Positions 45,791 to 54,814 of a DNA stretch of 64,000 bases are shown here, in pieces; within the stretch, counting starts at the first letter, position 1; every line of letters starts with the position of its first letter. The DNA comes from Pseudomonas promysalinigenes (lineage in GTDB: Bacteria > Pseudomonadota > Gammaproteobacteria > Pseudomonadales > Pseudomonadaceae), in assembly GCF_014269025.2 (NCBI RefSeq), contig NZ_CP077094.1, positions 3,224,001 through 3,288,000 on the forward strand, written 5' to 3'. The notes beneath the pieces are model-generated. The model did not search any database. It was not told where the DNA came from and saw only the letters and a program-made list of their open reading frames with translations. Made by a program: the position numbers and the translations under genes.

Positions 45791-46575
45791 GCCTGGCTCC
45801 AGCGGTCGAACAGGCCCTTGATCAGGCTGGCGGTATCGGTCGGCCGCTCCAGTGGAAACATATGCCCACCCGGCACGCTGTGGTATTCGCCGCGGGGCAT
45901 GCTGCGCACCGCCAGTGCATGGTGGCGGCGGATCACCGAACTGCGCTCGCCACGCACCATGGCCAGGGGCACCTGCAACTGGCGTGCAGGCGCTGGGCTG
46001 ATGTGTGGAATACTGCGGTAGATGCTGATTTCGGTCGCCGGGTCGAAACGCAGACGCAGCCCGTGCTCGACTTGCTGCAGGCCATGGTCAAGGTAGGCTT
46101 CCAGGCAGTCGGTGTCGAAGTGGCGAAACAACGACTTGCTGGCGAAATAGTCGCGGGCGCTATCTCGGTCGGCAAACGTTTCACGCCGCCCGAGGGTACG
46201 AGCGGCCGGGGTGATGCGATCGATGAAGCCAAAGCGCTTGGCCGTGCGCAGCAGCCACTGGTCAGCGCGGGTCAGCACGGGGGAATCGAGCATCACCACG
46301 CCGCGGTACAGCTCCGGTCGGCGCAGGGCGGCATGCAGGTGCAGCACGCCACCCAGCGAATGGCCAACACCCCAGACCGGCGCCGCCTGCTGCTCCAGAT
46401 GGTGCAGCAGTTCGTCGACCAGATTCTGCCAATTGTCGTTCACCGGAAAACGCGGGTCGTGGGCATGCTGGGCCAGGTGACTGACCTGATAATCCGGCGC
46501 CAGGGCACTGAACAGTTTGCCGTAAGTGGCCGAAGGAAAACCGTTGGCATGGGCGAAGAAGATCTGCTGCGACAT
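45787..46575 (-). CDS. Alpha/beta hydrolase (262 aa)
   Basis: Second alpha/beta-fold hydrolase, only distantly similar to its neighbour. It starts MSQQIFFAHANGFPSATY, has the nucleophile elbow GVGHSLGGV and ends near a histidine in VPGGHMFPLERP, so the catalytic set looks complete. The start at 46575 was preferred over the upstream in-frame codon at 46650, which would add 25 non-typical residues. Its stop overlaps the start of the other hydrolase. No function can be assigned beyond hydrolase. Confidence 0.86.
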   Translation of the reverse strand: MSQQIFFAHANGFPSATYGKLFSALAPDYQVSHLAQHAHDPRFPVNDNWQNLVDELLHHLEQQAAPVWGVGHSLGGVLHLHAALRRPELYRGVVMLDSPVLTRADQWLLRTAKRFGFIDRITPAARTLGRRETFADRDSARDYFASKSLFRHFDTDCLEAYLDHGLQQVEHGLRLRFDPATEISIYRSIPHISPAPARQLQVPLAMVRGERSSVIRRHHALAVRSMPRGEYHSVPGGHMFPLERPTDTASLIKGLFDRWSQA

Positions 46576-46667
46576 GGCGCCGGGTCCGCATGTGAGTGAT
46601 GGCCCATTGTCTGCACCCGGCGGGTAAACGGCAACGCCCGTAAAGGTCATCAGCGAGGGCGATCAGG

Positions 46668-47054
46668 TCATGCCGACTGATCGAAACTGGCCAGCGAGCG
46701 GCGAAGGCAGGCCTGCATGTACGCAATCTGGCTTTCCAGTGCTTCGCGGGCCAAGCTCTGGTCCTCGAGGTCCAGCTGCAAGCGACGCAGAGCCAGGCAG
46801 CTGGTCTGCAGTAGTTGCGACATGCGCATGCACGATCGCTGAAGTTCCTGCAGGTCCTGCTCGAGTTGCAAGTTGTCCAAAGGTTGCTGCTCGGCCTTGC
46901 TGCGCACGCGGCCCATCAGGTGATAGAACTTGGCGTCGGCAGCCTCGCGCAGCAAGGCATATTGGGCAAAATCCAGGCGGTTGTTGCGTTGCACGCTTTC
47001 CAAGGTGGGCTGCAGGTCCAGGGAGCGCAAAAGTTCTTGCATCATTTGGCTCAT
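46668..47054 (-). CDS. Helical protein of unknown function (128 aa)
   Basis: Not recognised. The 128 residues are almost entirely predicted helix with many Leu, Gln and Arg (LQLEQDLQELQRSCMRMSQL), consistent with a coiled coil or helical bundle; there is no signal or membrane segment. GGGAG precedes the start at 47054 by 6 bases. It lies 99 bp after sixA on the same strand, with a small hairpin in between, and 92 bp before the hydrolase pair. Confidence 0.75.
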   Translation of the reverse strand: MSQMMQELLRSLDLQPTLESVQRNNRLDFAQYALLREAADAKFYHLMGRVRSKAEQQPLDNLQLEQDLQELQRSCMRMSQLLQTSCLALRRLQLDLEDQSLAREALESQIAYMQACLRRSLASFDQSA

Positions 47055-47124
47055 TCATTACTCCCTGGCTGTGATTGCGCTGGTCTTCCGTGACCGCAAG
47101 CTTGCGTGCCCTGCAAGTGCCTGA

Positions 47125-47146
47125 CAACTGGCAGAAATGCTAGTTG
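47125..47146 (-). terminator. Small hairpin between sixA and the helical-protein gene
   Basis: CAACT-G-GCA-GAAA-TGC-T-AGTTG forms a stem with one internal mismatch and a four-base loop, 7 bp after the sixA stop. There is no T-run, so termination is uncertain. Confidence 0.3.
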
Positions 47147-47153
47147 TTCAATG

Positions 47154-47612
47154 TCAATCAGGCCTGGTCAGCGCACGCATCGTCATCAGACCGGCCAGCG
47201 GCCACTCACCTTCCAGCGCTGCCAGACTGGCGGTGGTCATGGGTACCGGCTGCTGCAGATGACCGTGCTCCAGCATGCCGACCAAGGCACCCACCAGAGG
47301 CTGGTGGCTGACCAGCAACACATGTTCCAGGCCCAGCCGCTCAAGCTCACTGATCACCTGCCGCACATCGCTCTCGGGGGTCAGCCAAGGGACAGTGATC
47401 ACCGGTTGCGCGAAGCCCAGCGTGTCATGCACCAGGGCAGCGGTTTGTTGTGCACGTACGTACGGGCTGGCAATGATCGCCTGCAATGGCTGCCCCAGCA
47501 GCCGCGCCGCACTGCGCAGCACCTGCTCGCGGCCGTGGTCTGTTAGCCGCCGCTGGGGGTCGGTATTGGCGCGTTGCTCGGCCTCGCCATGGCGTAGCAC
47601 CCACAGCTTCAT
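47154..47612 (-). CDS. sixA: Phosphohistidine phosphatase SixA
   Basis: Histidine phosphatase (152 aa) that removes phosphate from phosphohistidine, as on histidine-containing phosphotransfer domains or PTS proteins. The catalytic RHG motif lies at residues 7-9 (VLRHGEAE, His8), and the second histidine is in LLVSHQPLVG. The start overlaps the upstream DUF4389 stop by four bases. gpsA-DUF4389-sixA is a common Pseudomonas order. Confidence 0.93.
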   Translation of the reverse strand: MKLWVLRHGEAEQRANTDPQRRLTDHGREQVLRSAARLLGQPLQAIIASPYVRAQQTAALVHDTLGFAQPVITVPWLTPESDVRQVISELERLGLEHVLLVSHQPLVGALVGMLEHGHLQQPVPMTTASLAALEGEWPLAGLMTMRALTRPD

Positions 47613-47956
47613 AACTTAGGCTCTTCATCGCGTACCGGGTGTGCTGCCGGGGCCACGGCGTGGGGTGCCTCACCTTCTGGTGCGCGCGCTGCCGGCCAGT
47701 CGGCAAACGGCCAAGGCTTTTGATCGGTGTGGAAAGTACCGAACCGGCCGATCTGCGCCAGGTACTGGCTGAGACTATCGCCGAAGTTCATCATGCTGGC
47801 GCTCGGCGCGCCATAGACCAACCGATAGATCAGCTGCACCAGCACCAGGCCACCGAGCAGCAGCTCGGCCAGCTGCCAGACCACCAGGAACACCAGCATC
47901 CACAGCACCCGCAGGATGATCGACTCGCGCTGGGCTCGCTCGGGGGTATCGTTCAT
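47609..47956 (-). CDS. DUF4389 membrane protein (115 aa)
   Basis: Small inner-membrane protein with one or two hydrophobic helices near residues 12-48 (LRVLWMLVFLVVWQLAELLL) and a polar C-terminal tail. I recall it as the DUF4389 family, typically placed between gpsA and sixA in pseudomonads. It starts 15 bp after the gpsA stop and overlaps sixA by four bases. Function unknown. Confidence 0.86.
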   Translation of the reverse strand: MNDTPERAQRESIILRVLWMLVFLVVWQLAELLLGGLVLVQLIYRLVYGAPSASMMNFGDSLSQYLAQIGRFGTFHTDQKPWPFADWPAARAPEGEAPHAVAPAAHPVRDEEPKL

Positions 47957-47971
47957 GTACTGCTCCTATGT

Positions 47972-48997
47972 TCAGTTGAAACCGCTGATGGAAATGAAGT
48001 CGACGTCTGTTTTGGGCTCGGCACGCATCAGGTGCTCGATCACCTGATTCAGCGTGCGGCCTTCGAACAGAATCGCGTGCAGGCCTGCCACCAGCGGCAT
48101 GTAGACCTGTACTTCCTGGGCCTTGGCCTTGAGCACCTTGAGCGTGTTGACGCCTTCTGCCACTTCTCCCAGGCGAGTGACAGCCTGTTCCAGGCTCAGG
48201 CCCTGGCCCAGTGCATGGCCCACTTGGTAATTGCGGCTCTTGGGCGAGGAGCAGGTGACGATCAGATCTCCAACGCCGGCCAGGCCCAGGAAGGTCATGG
48301 GGTTGGCCCCTTGGCTGACGGCAAAGCGGGTCATCTCGGCCAGGGCCCGAGTGATGAGCATGCTTTTGGTGTTTTCGCCCATGCCAAGGGCTACGGCCAT
48401 GCCGGCGATAATGGCATAGACATTTTTCAGCGCCCCTCCCAACTCGACACCGAAGCGGTCACTGCTGGCATAGACCCGGAACGTGCGCCCGTGCAGGACG
48501 GCCTGCACCCGCTGGCACAGTTGTTCGTCTTCGCTGGCAACCACTGTGGCGGTCAATGCATGCTCGGCGATCTCGCGGGCAAGGTTGGGGCCGGACAGTA
48601 CGCCGATGCGAGCCTCAGGGGCAATTTCCTCGAGTATCTGACTCATGAGCTTGAAGCTCTGCGCCTCGATGCCCTTGGTCAGGCTGACCAGATACTTGCC
48701 GCGCAGCAGCTGGGCATGGGGCGCCAGTACGCTGCGCAAAGCACTGGACGGCAGCGCGACGAAAATAAGGTCGCTGCCTTGCAAGCTGCTCAGCAGGTCA
48801 TTGACCGGCTCGACGCCCTCCTGCAGGCGGATACCCTTGAGGTACCGGGGGTTCTCACGGTTGACCCGCATTGCCTCGGCCTGCTCGGGATCGCGCATCC
48901 ACTGGCGCACCGGCACACCGTTTTCAGCCAGCAGGTTCGCCACGGCGGTGCCGAAGCTGCCACCGCCCAGAACTGCAACAGGTTGCTGTTCAGTCAT
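47972..48997 (-). CDS. gpsA: Glycerol-3-phosphate dehydrogenase [NAD(P)+]
   Basis: Cytoplasmic enzyme (EC 1.1.1.94) that reduces dihydroxyacetone phosphate to sn-glycerol 3-phosphate for phospholipid synthesis. The N-terminal nucleotide motif is [10 protein letters not shown]. The catalytic lysine lies in [10 protein letters not shown], with the [11 protein letters not shown] and [12 protein letters not shown] signatures. Length 341 aa. The ATG at 48997 was chosen over a TTG two codons upstream, because GGAT precedes it. A sigma-70-like promoter lies upstream on the same strand (49040-49067). Confidence 0.96.
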   Translation of the reverse strand: MTEQQPVAVLGGGSFGTAVANLLAENGVPVRQWMRDPEQAEAMRVNRENPRYLKGIRLQEGVEPVNDLLSSLQGSDLIFVALPSSALRSVLAPHAQLLRGKYLVSLTKGIEAQSFKLMSQILEEIAPEARIGVLSGPNLAREIAEHALTATVVASEDEQLCQRVQAVLHGRTFRVYASSDRFGVELGGALKNVYAIIAGMAVALGMGENTKSMLITRALAEMTRFAVSQGANPMTFLGLAGVGDLIVTCSSPKSRNYQVGHALGQGLSLEQAVTRLGEVAEGVNTLKVLKAKAQEVQVYMPLVAGLHAILFEGRTLNQVIEHLMRAEPKTDVDFISISGFN

Positions 48998-49039
48998 ATT
49001 CAATCCGTTAAAGCCATTAGGTTAATTGGCGACCCGTTC

Positions 49040-49067
49040 ATTATACGGCTCCACTGCCAAGCGCCAA
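49040..49067 (-). promoter_or_regulatory. Sigma-70-type promoter of gpsA
   Basis: On the minus strand TTGGCG (49067-49062) and TATAAT (49045-49040) are separated by 16 bp, about 42 bp before the gpsA start. A perfect -10 box makes this the best promoter seen in the window. Confidence 0.65.
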
Positions 49068-49149
49068 GGCTGGCAACGCCAATGACGCACTGGCAAAACC
49101 CTGCTGGTCAGTTAACATGCCTGTTTAAACTCTCAGACAAGGCTGTCCT

Positions 49150-51264
49150 GTGTTCCTTGGCCTGCCCCCTTACCCTCGCGTGCTGCTGCTGACGGCCCTG
49201 CTCGGCGGCCCAGCCTTGGCCGATGACTTGTTCATCGACAACAGCGACCTGCCGCAGGTTCTGACCGCAACTCGCCTTAAACAGTCCCCGGCGGCAGTGC
49301 CGGGCAGCATGACCGTACTCGACAACGAGTTGATTCGCGCCAGCGGCGCCCGTGATATCCCCGAGCTGCTGCGCCTGGTCCCGGGGATGATGATTGGCTA
49401 CGGCGCCGGTAACCAGCCGACCGTCAACTATCACGGCAGCAACGTCAACGATGCTCGACGCATGCAAGTGCTGATCGACGGCCGCTCGGTGTACCGCGCA
49501 GGGCTGGCCACCGTGGACTGGAGCGACATTCCGGTAGCCATCGAAGACATCGAGCGCATCGAGGTGTTCCGCGGCCCGAACACTGTCAGCTATGGCGCCA
49601 ACGCATTGATGGCGGTGGTCAACATCCTGACCCGCAACCCGGCAGACAGTCACGGTACACGGATGAAGCTGACGCGCGGCCAGGACGGCATCAATGACTA
49701 CTACCTGAGCCACGGCCTGGGCTGGGAGGGTGGCGACCTGCGTCTGTCGGTGTCCGGCCAGCAGGACGATGGTTTCGACGAAAATCAGTTCGGCCAGAAC
49801 TACCGCGACAGTCGTCGCCTGAACCGCTTCAACCTGAGCGTGAGCCACGTCCTGGCCCCCGATCAGACCCTTGAGTGGCAGCTGGCAGCGAAAGAAGGCA
49901 GCAACCAGCGGCCCTATACTTACCAGCCGGTTTTCCCCTATGTCACTCAGACTGGCAACAACGCTGACGTCGACGCCAAGGATTACGCAGGCTCGGTGCG
50001 CTGGAACATCGATTTCAACCCCGAGCACAGCCTGTACGTACAGGGTTCGGCCCAGCATTTCGATCGCCAGCAGGTGTGGCGCGCGTGCGATGCGGCCCTG
50101 TCGTTCAGCCCGGAGCTGACGCGCCTATGGCAGATGAACCCTGACTTTGCCGAAAAGGTCGCCCGCGGAGCCAACAACCCGCCAAGCAGCAGCAACCCTG
50201 AAGAACAGGCGCTGGTCGACGCCATCAAGGACCAATGGAACAACCAGGGCGGCAGGAACGTGGTGTGCGGCGATGTCGACCAGAGCACGCGAGAAACCCG
50301 CTATGACCTGGAAATCCAGGACACCCTCAGCCTGACCGACAGCCTGCGCCTGCTCAGCGGCATGAATTACCGTTATGATCGCGCCGATTCGCAGACCTAC
50401 TTCAATGGCAGCGTTGACGATCAGACCTGGCGCCTGTTCGGCCAGCTGGAATGGCGCGCTGACGAGCACTGGATCGTTCAGGGCGGCGCAATGCTGGAGA
50501 ATTCGCGCCTGTCCGGTAGCTCCCTGACCCCACGCATGGCGGTCAACTACCTCATCACACCGCGCCATGGCTTGCGTGCAGTCTATTCGGAGGCCGTGCG
50601 CTCACCCGACATGTTCGAGAACAACGTCAACTGGAGCTACACGGTCAAGAATCTAAGCCCCGCAGCGTTCGGCCAGCGCAATGCCGAGTACTTCGTCAAG
50701 ACCCGCGGCCCTGGGGATCTGGAACAAGAGCGTATGCGCTCTAGGGAACTGGGCTACAACGGTTATTTCAGCGACATCGACTTGAACGTGGATGTGAAGC
50801 TGTTCTACGACGAAATCACCGGCATGATCAGCGAGCCGCTGAAGAACAACCAGTTCATTGCCAGCAACGCCAACAAGGCCAGGTTCACCGGTAGCGAGGC
50901 ACAGTTGGACTGGCGCGTGGCTGCGCGCGATCGCCTGCGCCTGACCTATGCCTACGTCGACGCCTGGGCCAGCAACACCGCAGACCGCCGCCTCAGCGCA
51001 CGCAACAGTGGCTCAGCGGGATGGATGCGCGAATGGGGGAAAGGCTGGTCGAGTGGATTGTTCTACTACGGTGACGACGCCCTCAACCAGTACCGCTACG
51101 AACGCCTCGACCTGCGCGTGGCCAAGCGTTTTCACATACAGGGCAGCACCCTTGAGTTGGCGGCATTGTGGCAGCAACGCCTGGACGACCAACCCACCAC
51201 CGTGGAACAGAACCGCTACGACAGCCGCCATCGCCTGAGCGTCAGTGCGGAGCTGGAATTCTGA
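49150..51264 (+). CDS. TonB-dependent outer-membrane receptor (704 aa)
   Basis: Outer-membrane beta-barrel receptor for an unknown ligand. A signal peptide ends near LLGGPALADD. The plug domain holds LPQVLTATRLKQ, the likely TonB-box region, and IERIEVFRGPNTVSYGANAL. The barrel ends in the aromatic LSVSAELEF, typical of outer-membrane proteins. It lacks the N-terminal signalling (STN) domain, so it does not fit ECF sigma-coupled systems. The start is GTG at 49150, supported by AAGG upstream and by the signal peptide. It overlaps the next gene by one base (TGATG). Colicin or vitamin B12-type receptors are the closest resemblance, but the ligand is not evident. It heads the three-gene operon with a binding-type protein and a hybrid kinase. 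Confidence 0.9.
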   Translation: MFLGLPPYPRVLLLTALLGGPALADDLFIDNSDLPQVLTATRLKQSPAAVPGSMTVLDNELIRASGARDIPELLRLVPGMMIGYGAGNQPTVNYHGSNVNDARRMQVLIDGRSVYRAGLATVDWSDIPVAIEDIERIEVFRGPNTVSYGANALMAVVNILTRNPADSHGTRMKLTRGQDGINDYYLSHGLGWEGGDLRLSVSGQQDDGFDENQFGQNYRDSRRLNRFNLSVSHVLAPDQTLEWQLAAKEGSNQRPYTYQPVFPYVTQTGNNADVDAKDYAGSVRWNIDFNPEHSLYVQGSAQHFDRQQVWRACDAALSFSPELTRLWQMNPDFAEKVARGANNPPSSSNPEEQALVDAIKDQWNNQGGRNVVCGDVDQSTRETRYDLEIQDTLSLTDSLRLLSGMNYRYDRADSQTYFNGSVDDQTWRLFGQLEWRADEHWIVQGGAMLENSRLSGSSLTPRMAVNYLITPRHGLRAVYSEAVRSPDMFENNVNWSYTVKNLSPAAFGQRNAEYFVKTRGPGDLEQERMRSRELGYNGYFSDIDLNVDVKLFYDEITGMISEPLKNNQFIASNANKARFTGSEAQLDWRVAARDRLRLTYAYVDAWASNTADRRLSARNSGSAGWMREWGKGWSSGLFYYGDDALNQYRYERLDLRVAKRFHIQGSTLELAALWQQRLDDQPTTVEQNRYDSRHRLSVSAELEF

Positions 51265-52148
51265 TGGCCCTGCTGCTACGCCTGCTGCTGTGTCTTTGGC
51301 CATTGGGCTCGCTGTCTGCCAGCGAAATCCTGCTGGTCGGCGAAGATCAGCCAGGCGTACGCAACTTCGCGCAAGCGCTGCAAGAGCGGCGCAGCCATGA
51401 CCAAGTACGTTTCCAAAGCGTCGCCGAACTCTCCCGCCCCGACCAGCTCAAGGCTGACGTGCGCTTGGTGCTGCTCGACACTGTCGCGCTCGACTGGCGC
51501 CTTGGCCAGCATAACGGCCCACCCGCCCTGGCCATGCGTATCAGCCGGGTGCAGGCTGAGCAGCGCCTGGGAAAGTCGCGCCCTGGGTACCTGACGCTGC
51601 TGTGGAGCGACCCGCCGATGGCCCGGCAACTGCGCCTGGCCCGCTACTTGCTGCCGCAGGCCCAGCGCATTGGCGTGTTGTACGGTGAACACAGCCGCTT
51701 TCTGCTCGATGAACTGCGCCAGGCCGCGCGTCCATTGGGGCTGGAAATCGTCGCAGAGGACTGGCCAGACCCGCGCGACAGCCGCCCATTGCAGCACCTG
51801 CTGGGCACCAGCGACGTGCTGCTGGGGCTGGACGACCCACAGCTGTACAACTCCAAAACGGCAAAGAATTTGCTGCTCAGCAGCTACAGCCGGCAAATGG
51901 CGCTGATAGGCCCGAACGTAGGGTTCGTGCGCGCCGGCGCCTTGGCCAGTACCTACAGCGATCAGGAAGACTGGCTGAGCGTGCTCGATCAGTTGCTCGA
52001 CCAACCGCCGGCGCGCTGGCCCCGCAGTTTGTATCCGGCACGCTTTGGCGTCAGCGGTAACCAGCAAGTGGCACGCGCTCTGGGGCTTGAACCCATTGAT
52101 CCGAACGCCACCGCCAAAGCCCTGGCCGAAGGAGAACCCAAGCCATGA
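51264..52148 (+). CDS. Periplasmic binding-type protein (294 aa)
   Basis: Protein with a signal peptide ([18 protein letters not shown]) followed by a periplasmic-binding-protein-like fold: [12 protein letters not shown] at the start, a central [17 protein letters not shown] and [20 protein letters not shown] in the second lobe, resembling ABC_sub_bind proteins. No ABC permease or ATPase is encoded nearby. It starts in the receptor's stop codon and overlaps the hybrid kinase by four bases. It may present a ligand from the receptor to the kinase's periplasmic domain. That role is inferred from the operon only. Confidence 0.75.
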   Translation: MALLLRLLLCLWPLGSLSASEILLVGEDQPGVRNFAQALQERRSHDQVRFQSVAELSRPDQLKADVRLVLLDTVALDWRLGQHNGPPALAMRISRVQAEQRLGKSRPGYLTLLWSDPPMARQLRLARYLLPQAQRIGVLYGEHSRFLLDELRQAARPLGLEIVAEDWPDPRDSRPLQHLLGTSDVLLGLDDPQLYNSKTAKNLLLSSYSRQMALIGPNVGFVRAGALASTYSDQEDWLSVLDQLLDQPPARWPRSLYPARFGVSGNQQVARALGLEPIDPNATAKALAEGEPKP

Positions 52149-54070
52149 GCAAACGCCTGAGCTGGGACATCCATACCCGCACTCAGATCATCAGCCTTGG
52201 TCCTGCATTGTTGCTGACGTTGCTGTTGATCAGCTTCTTCACCTTCGTCCGAATTCAGGACTTACGCCAGGAGCTGAACCACACCGGGCAGTTGATTGCC
52301 AACCAACTGGCGCCTGCATCCGAATACGGCGTGATATCTGGAAACAATGAAGTGCTGGAAGGGTTGATGCGCGCAACGCTGAGCATTCCCCATGTACGTT
52401 TCTTGGAGGTACAGGACAGCCGCAACCACATCCTGGTGTACGTCGAGCAGCGCGACGAGAGCGGCAATCGGGCACAACAGGTAGAGGTATTCCAGGCACC
52501 GATCCGGCTGCAGCAAATCCGCCTGGACAGCGACTTTCTGCAACAAGGCAAGGCACCCACGGCCGGCATCGGCGATGACTACCTGGGCCGGGTGATCGTC
52601 GGCATGTCCGACGATGCGTTCAGCCAGCGGCAGCAGGAAATCGTCATCAAGGCCGCCATCCTCGCCCTGTTCGCTCTAGTGTTCACCTTTTTGCTGGCCC
52701 GTCGGCTGGCCATGAGCCTGGCCAGACCGATCAGCGCCATGGGGCACGCAGTCAAGGCCATTCAGCAGGGAGAATTCAATGCCCCGCTGCCAGTGGTAGA
52801 CGACAGTGAACTCGGCCACCTGGCGCGCCATATCAACAACCTGGCCAATGCGCTGGACCAGGCCAGTGCCGAGCAAAAGCAGGCCATCGCCCAGTTGATC
52901 CAGGCTCGCGAGGAGGCCGAGCAGGCCAACGGCGCCAAGTCGGAATTCCTGGCGATGATGAGCCATGAACTGCGCACGCCCATGAATGGTGTGCTGGGCA
53001 TGCTGCAACTGCTGGAAACTACCCAACTGACCAGCGAACAGGCCGAATACACGGCAGTGGCCAGCGAGTCTACCGGCCACCTGCTTAAGGTTATCAACGA
53101 CATCCTCGACTTCTCGCGGATCGAACGTACTGCGCTGGAGCTCGAGCGCATCGAGTTCAACCTCGCCGAGCTGATCGCCAGCAGCGTGCAGTCGTTCCAG
53201 CACAGTGCGCAGCAGCGTAACCTGGACCTGCACCTTAAGTTACCGGCCGAAGATGCAAAGCCAATCGTGGTTGGCGACCCAACCCGCATTCGTCAAATTC
53301 TGCTCAATTTGATCGGCAATGCGCTGAAGTTCACCGAGCGCGGCGAGATCCAGGTCCAGGCGAGCTGGCAAATGCTCGACCGGCAATCGCTGAGGTTCAC
53401 CTGCAGCGTGCGCGACACCGGCATCGGCATCGACAGCGATCGCCTGGAAATGATGTTCGTCGCCTTCCAGCAAGCCGACAGCTCGATTTCTCGCCGCTAC
53501 GGCGGTACAGGCCTGGGCCTGTCGATAGCTCGCACCCTGGCTGAGCGCATGGGCGGCAAGTTGCGCGCTCAAAGCCGCGCAGGGCTTGGCTCGACGTTCA
53601 CCCTGGAAGTACCGCTGCCCTTGGCCAGCAGTGTACCGGCAGCAGCGCTGGGTAGCGCAGCGGAGGGTGCTCCCCTACCGGTGGGCAATCGCATCCTGCT
53701 GGTGGAGGACAATCCAGTCAATCAGAGCGTGATCGAAGCCATGTTGCGTAGCTTGGGCATGGAGGTCAGCGTGGCTCAGGACGGTTTGCAGGCGGTTGAA
53801 TATGTCAGCCAGCAGCCGTTTGCAGCGGTGCTGATGGACTGTCGCTTGCCGCAAGTCGATGGCTATGAAGCCACCCGGCGTATCCGGCTGTTGCCCGGCG
53901 GTGGGCAGCTGCCGATCATCGCCTTGACCGCCAATGCATTGCAGGGTGACCGTGAGCGCTGCCTGGCTGCAGGCATGAATGATTACCTAAGCAAACCGTT
54001 CCGTCGGACTGATTTGCAACGCATATTGCAACGCTGGTTACCCCCACGGTCAGCGGCGACTGGCGATTAA
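52145..54070 (+). CDS. Hybrid sensor histidine kinase, GacS/BarA-like (641 aa)
   Basis: Inner-membrane hybrid sensor. TM1 is near residues 15-35, the periplasmic domain near 36-165 resembles the GacS/BarA sensor region, and TM2 is near 168-190, followed by a HAMP domain (~191-245). HisKA carries His274 in [11 protein letters not shown]; the ATPase domain has [13 protein letters not shown] and [15 protein letters not shown]. The C-terminal receiver holds Asp565 in [15 protein letters not shown]. No HPt domain is attached, unlike GacS, so a separate phosphotransfer protein would be needed. Overlap with the upstream gene (ATGA) couples it to the TonB receptor and binding protein. Confidence 0.92.
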   Translation: MSKRLSWDIHTRTQIISLGPALLLTLLLISFFTFVRIQDLRQELNHTGQLIANQLAPASEYGVISGNNEVLEGLMRATLSIPHVRFLEVQDSRNHILVYVEQRDESGNRAQQVEVFQAPIRLQQIRLDSDFLQQGKAPTAGIGDDYLGRVIVGMSDDAFSQRQQEIVIKAAILALFALVFTFLLARRLAMSLARPISAMGHAVKAIQQGEFNAPLPVVDDSELGHLARHINNLANALDQASAEQKQAIAQLIQAREEAEQANGAKSEFLAMMSHELRTPMNGVLGMLQLLETTQLTSEQAEYTAVASESTGHLLKVINDILDFSRIERTALELERIEFNLAELIASSVQSFQHSAQQRNLDLHLKLPAEDAKPIVVGDPTRIRQILLNLIGNALKFTERGEIQVQASWQMLDRQSLRFTCSVRDTGIGIDSDRLEMMFVAFQQADSSISRRYGGTGLGLSIARTLAERMGGKLRAQSRAGLGSTFTLEVPLPLASSVPAAALGSAAEGAPLPVGNRILLVEDNPVNQSVIEAMLRSLGMEVSVAQDGLQAVEYVSQQPFAAVLMDCRLPQVDGYEATRRIRLLPGGGQLPIIALTANALQGDRERCLAAGMNDYLSKPFRRTDLQRILQRWLPPRSAATGD

Positions 54071-54083
54071 TGCTAAATTGCGG

Positions 54084-54107
54084 CAGTCTTGGCAGTCTTA
54101 AAGACTG
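54084..54107. promoter_or_regulatory. Direct and inverted CAGTCTT repeats upstream of fabA
   Basis: CAGTCTT at 54084-54090 is repeated at 54093-54099 and then inverted as AAGACTG at 54101-54107, giving a perfect 7-1-7 dyad plus an extra half-site. It lies just after the hybrid kinase stop and 180-200 bp before fabA. It could be an operator in the fabAB promoter or part of a transcript end; no T-run is present. Confidence 0.4.
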
Positions 54108-54143
54108 GACAGGACCTTATTCGGACCTGAAAATAGACGTTTC

Positions 54144-54159
54144 AGTGCACACCTGTACT
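54144..54159. promoter_or_regulatory. Possible DesT operator in the fabAB promoter region
   Basis: AGTGCACACCTGTACT is an imperfect inverted repeat (five of six outer pairs match). From memory, DesT of P. aeruginosa binds AGTGAAC-like palindromes in front of desCB and fabAB to adjust unsaturated fatty acid synthesis. The resemblance and position suggest the same here; binding is not shown. Confidence 0.45.
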
Positions 54160-54215
54160 TCTTTCGCCGGGTGCACTGTGACTTTCACCACAACGCAATA
54201 GTCTACCTGTAGGCT

Positions 54216-54270
54216 GCCGCTCCAGATGCTAGAAGGAGCGGCCGGGAAGATTCATCCCCTGCCACAGGGG
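54216..54270 (+). promoter_or_regulatory. Two hairpins in the fabA leader
   Basis: GCCGCTCC/GGAGCGGC (54216-54223 and 54235-54242) and CCCCTG/CAGGGG (54256-54261 and 54265-54270) form two consecutive stems, the second ending seven bases before the GAGG ribosome binding site. The leader may affect stability or translation of fabA mRNA. No known riboswitch is recognised. Confidence 0.4.
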
Positions 54271-54287
54271 GTTATTGAGGAGCTCGC

Positions 54288-54803
54288 ATGACCAAACAAC
54301 AAGCCTTTACTCGGGAAGAGCTGCTGCGCTGCAGTCGCGGTGAGCTGTTCGGCCCAGGTAATGCGCAACTGCCCGCGCCGAACATGCTGATGGTCGATCG
54401 CATCACCCATATCAGCGAAGAAGGCGGCAAGTACGGCAAAGGTGAATTGGTCGCCGAGCTGGATATCACCCCGGACCTGTGGTTCTTCGCCTGCCACTTC
54501 GAAGGCGACCCGGTCATGCCAGGCTGCCTGGGCCTTGACGCGATGTGGCAGTTGGTCGGTTTCTTCCTCGGCTGGCAAGGCCTGCCGGGCCGTGGCCGCG
54601 CACTGGGTTCGGGTGAAGTGAAGTTCTTCGGCCAGGTACTGCCTACCGCCAAGAAAGTCACTTACAACATTCACATCAAGCGCGTCCTCAAGGGCAAGCT
54701 GAACATGGCCATCGCCGATGGCTCGGTCAGCGTCGATGGCCGCGAGATCTACACCGCCGAAGGCCTGCGGGTCGGCGTGTTCACCTCCACTGACAATTTC
54801 TAA
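54288..54803 (+). CDS. fabA: 3-hydroxydecanoyl-ACP dehydratase/isomerase FabA
   Basis: Cytoplasmic hotdog-fold enzyme (171 aa) that introduces the cis double bond in anaerobic unsaturated fatty acid synthesis by dehydration and isomerisation at C10. The active residues His70 ([14 protein letters not shown]) and Asp84 ([10 protein letters not shown]) are at the canonical positions. GAGG precedes the start. fabB follows after 11 bp. Confidence 0.97.
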   Translation: MTKQQAFTREELLRCSRGELFGPGNAQLPAPNMLMVDRITHISEEGGKYGKGELVAELDITPDLWFFACHFEGDPVMPGCLGLDAMWQLVGFFLGWQGLPGRGRALGSGEVKFFGQVLPTAKKVTYNIHIKRVLKGKLNMAIADGSVSVDGREIYTAEGLRVGVFTSTDNF

Positions 54804-54814
54804 GGGTTATTCGC

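Noticed and set aside
49150..51264. Receptor as part of an ECF sigma iron-starvation system
   Set aside because: There is no STN signalling domain and no sigma/anti-sigma pair adjacent; the partner is a hybrid kinase.
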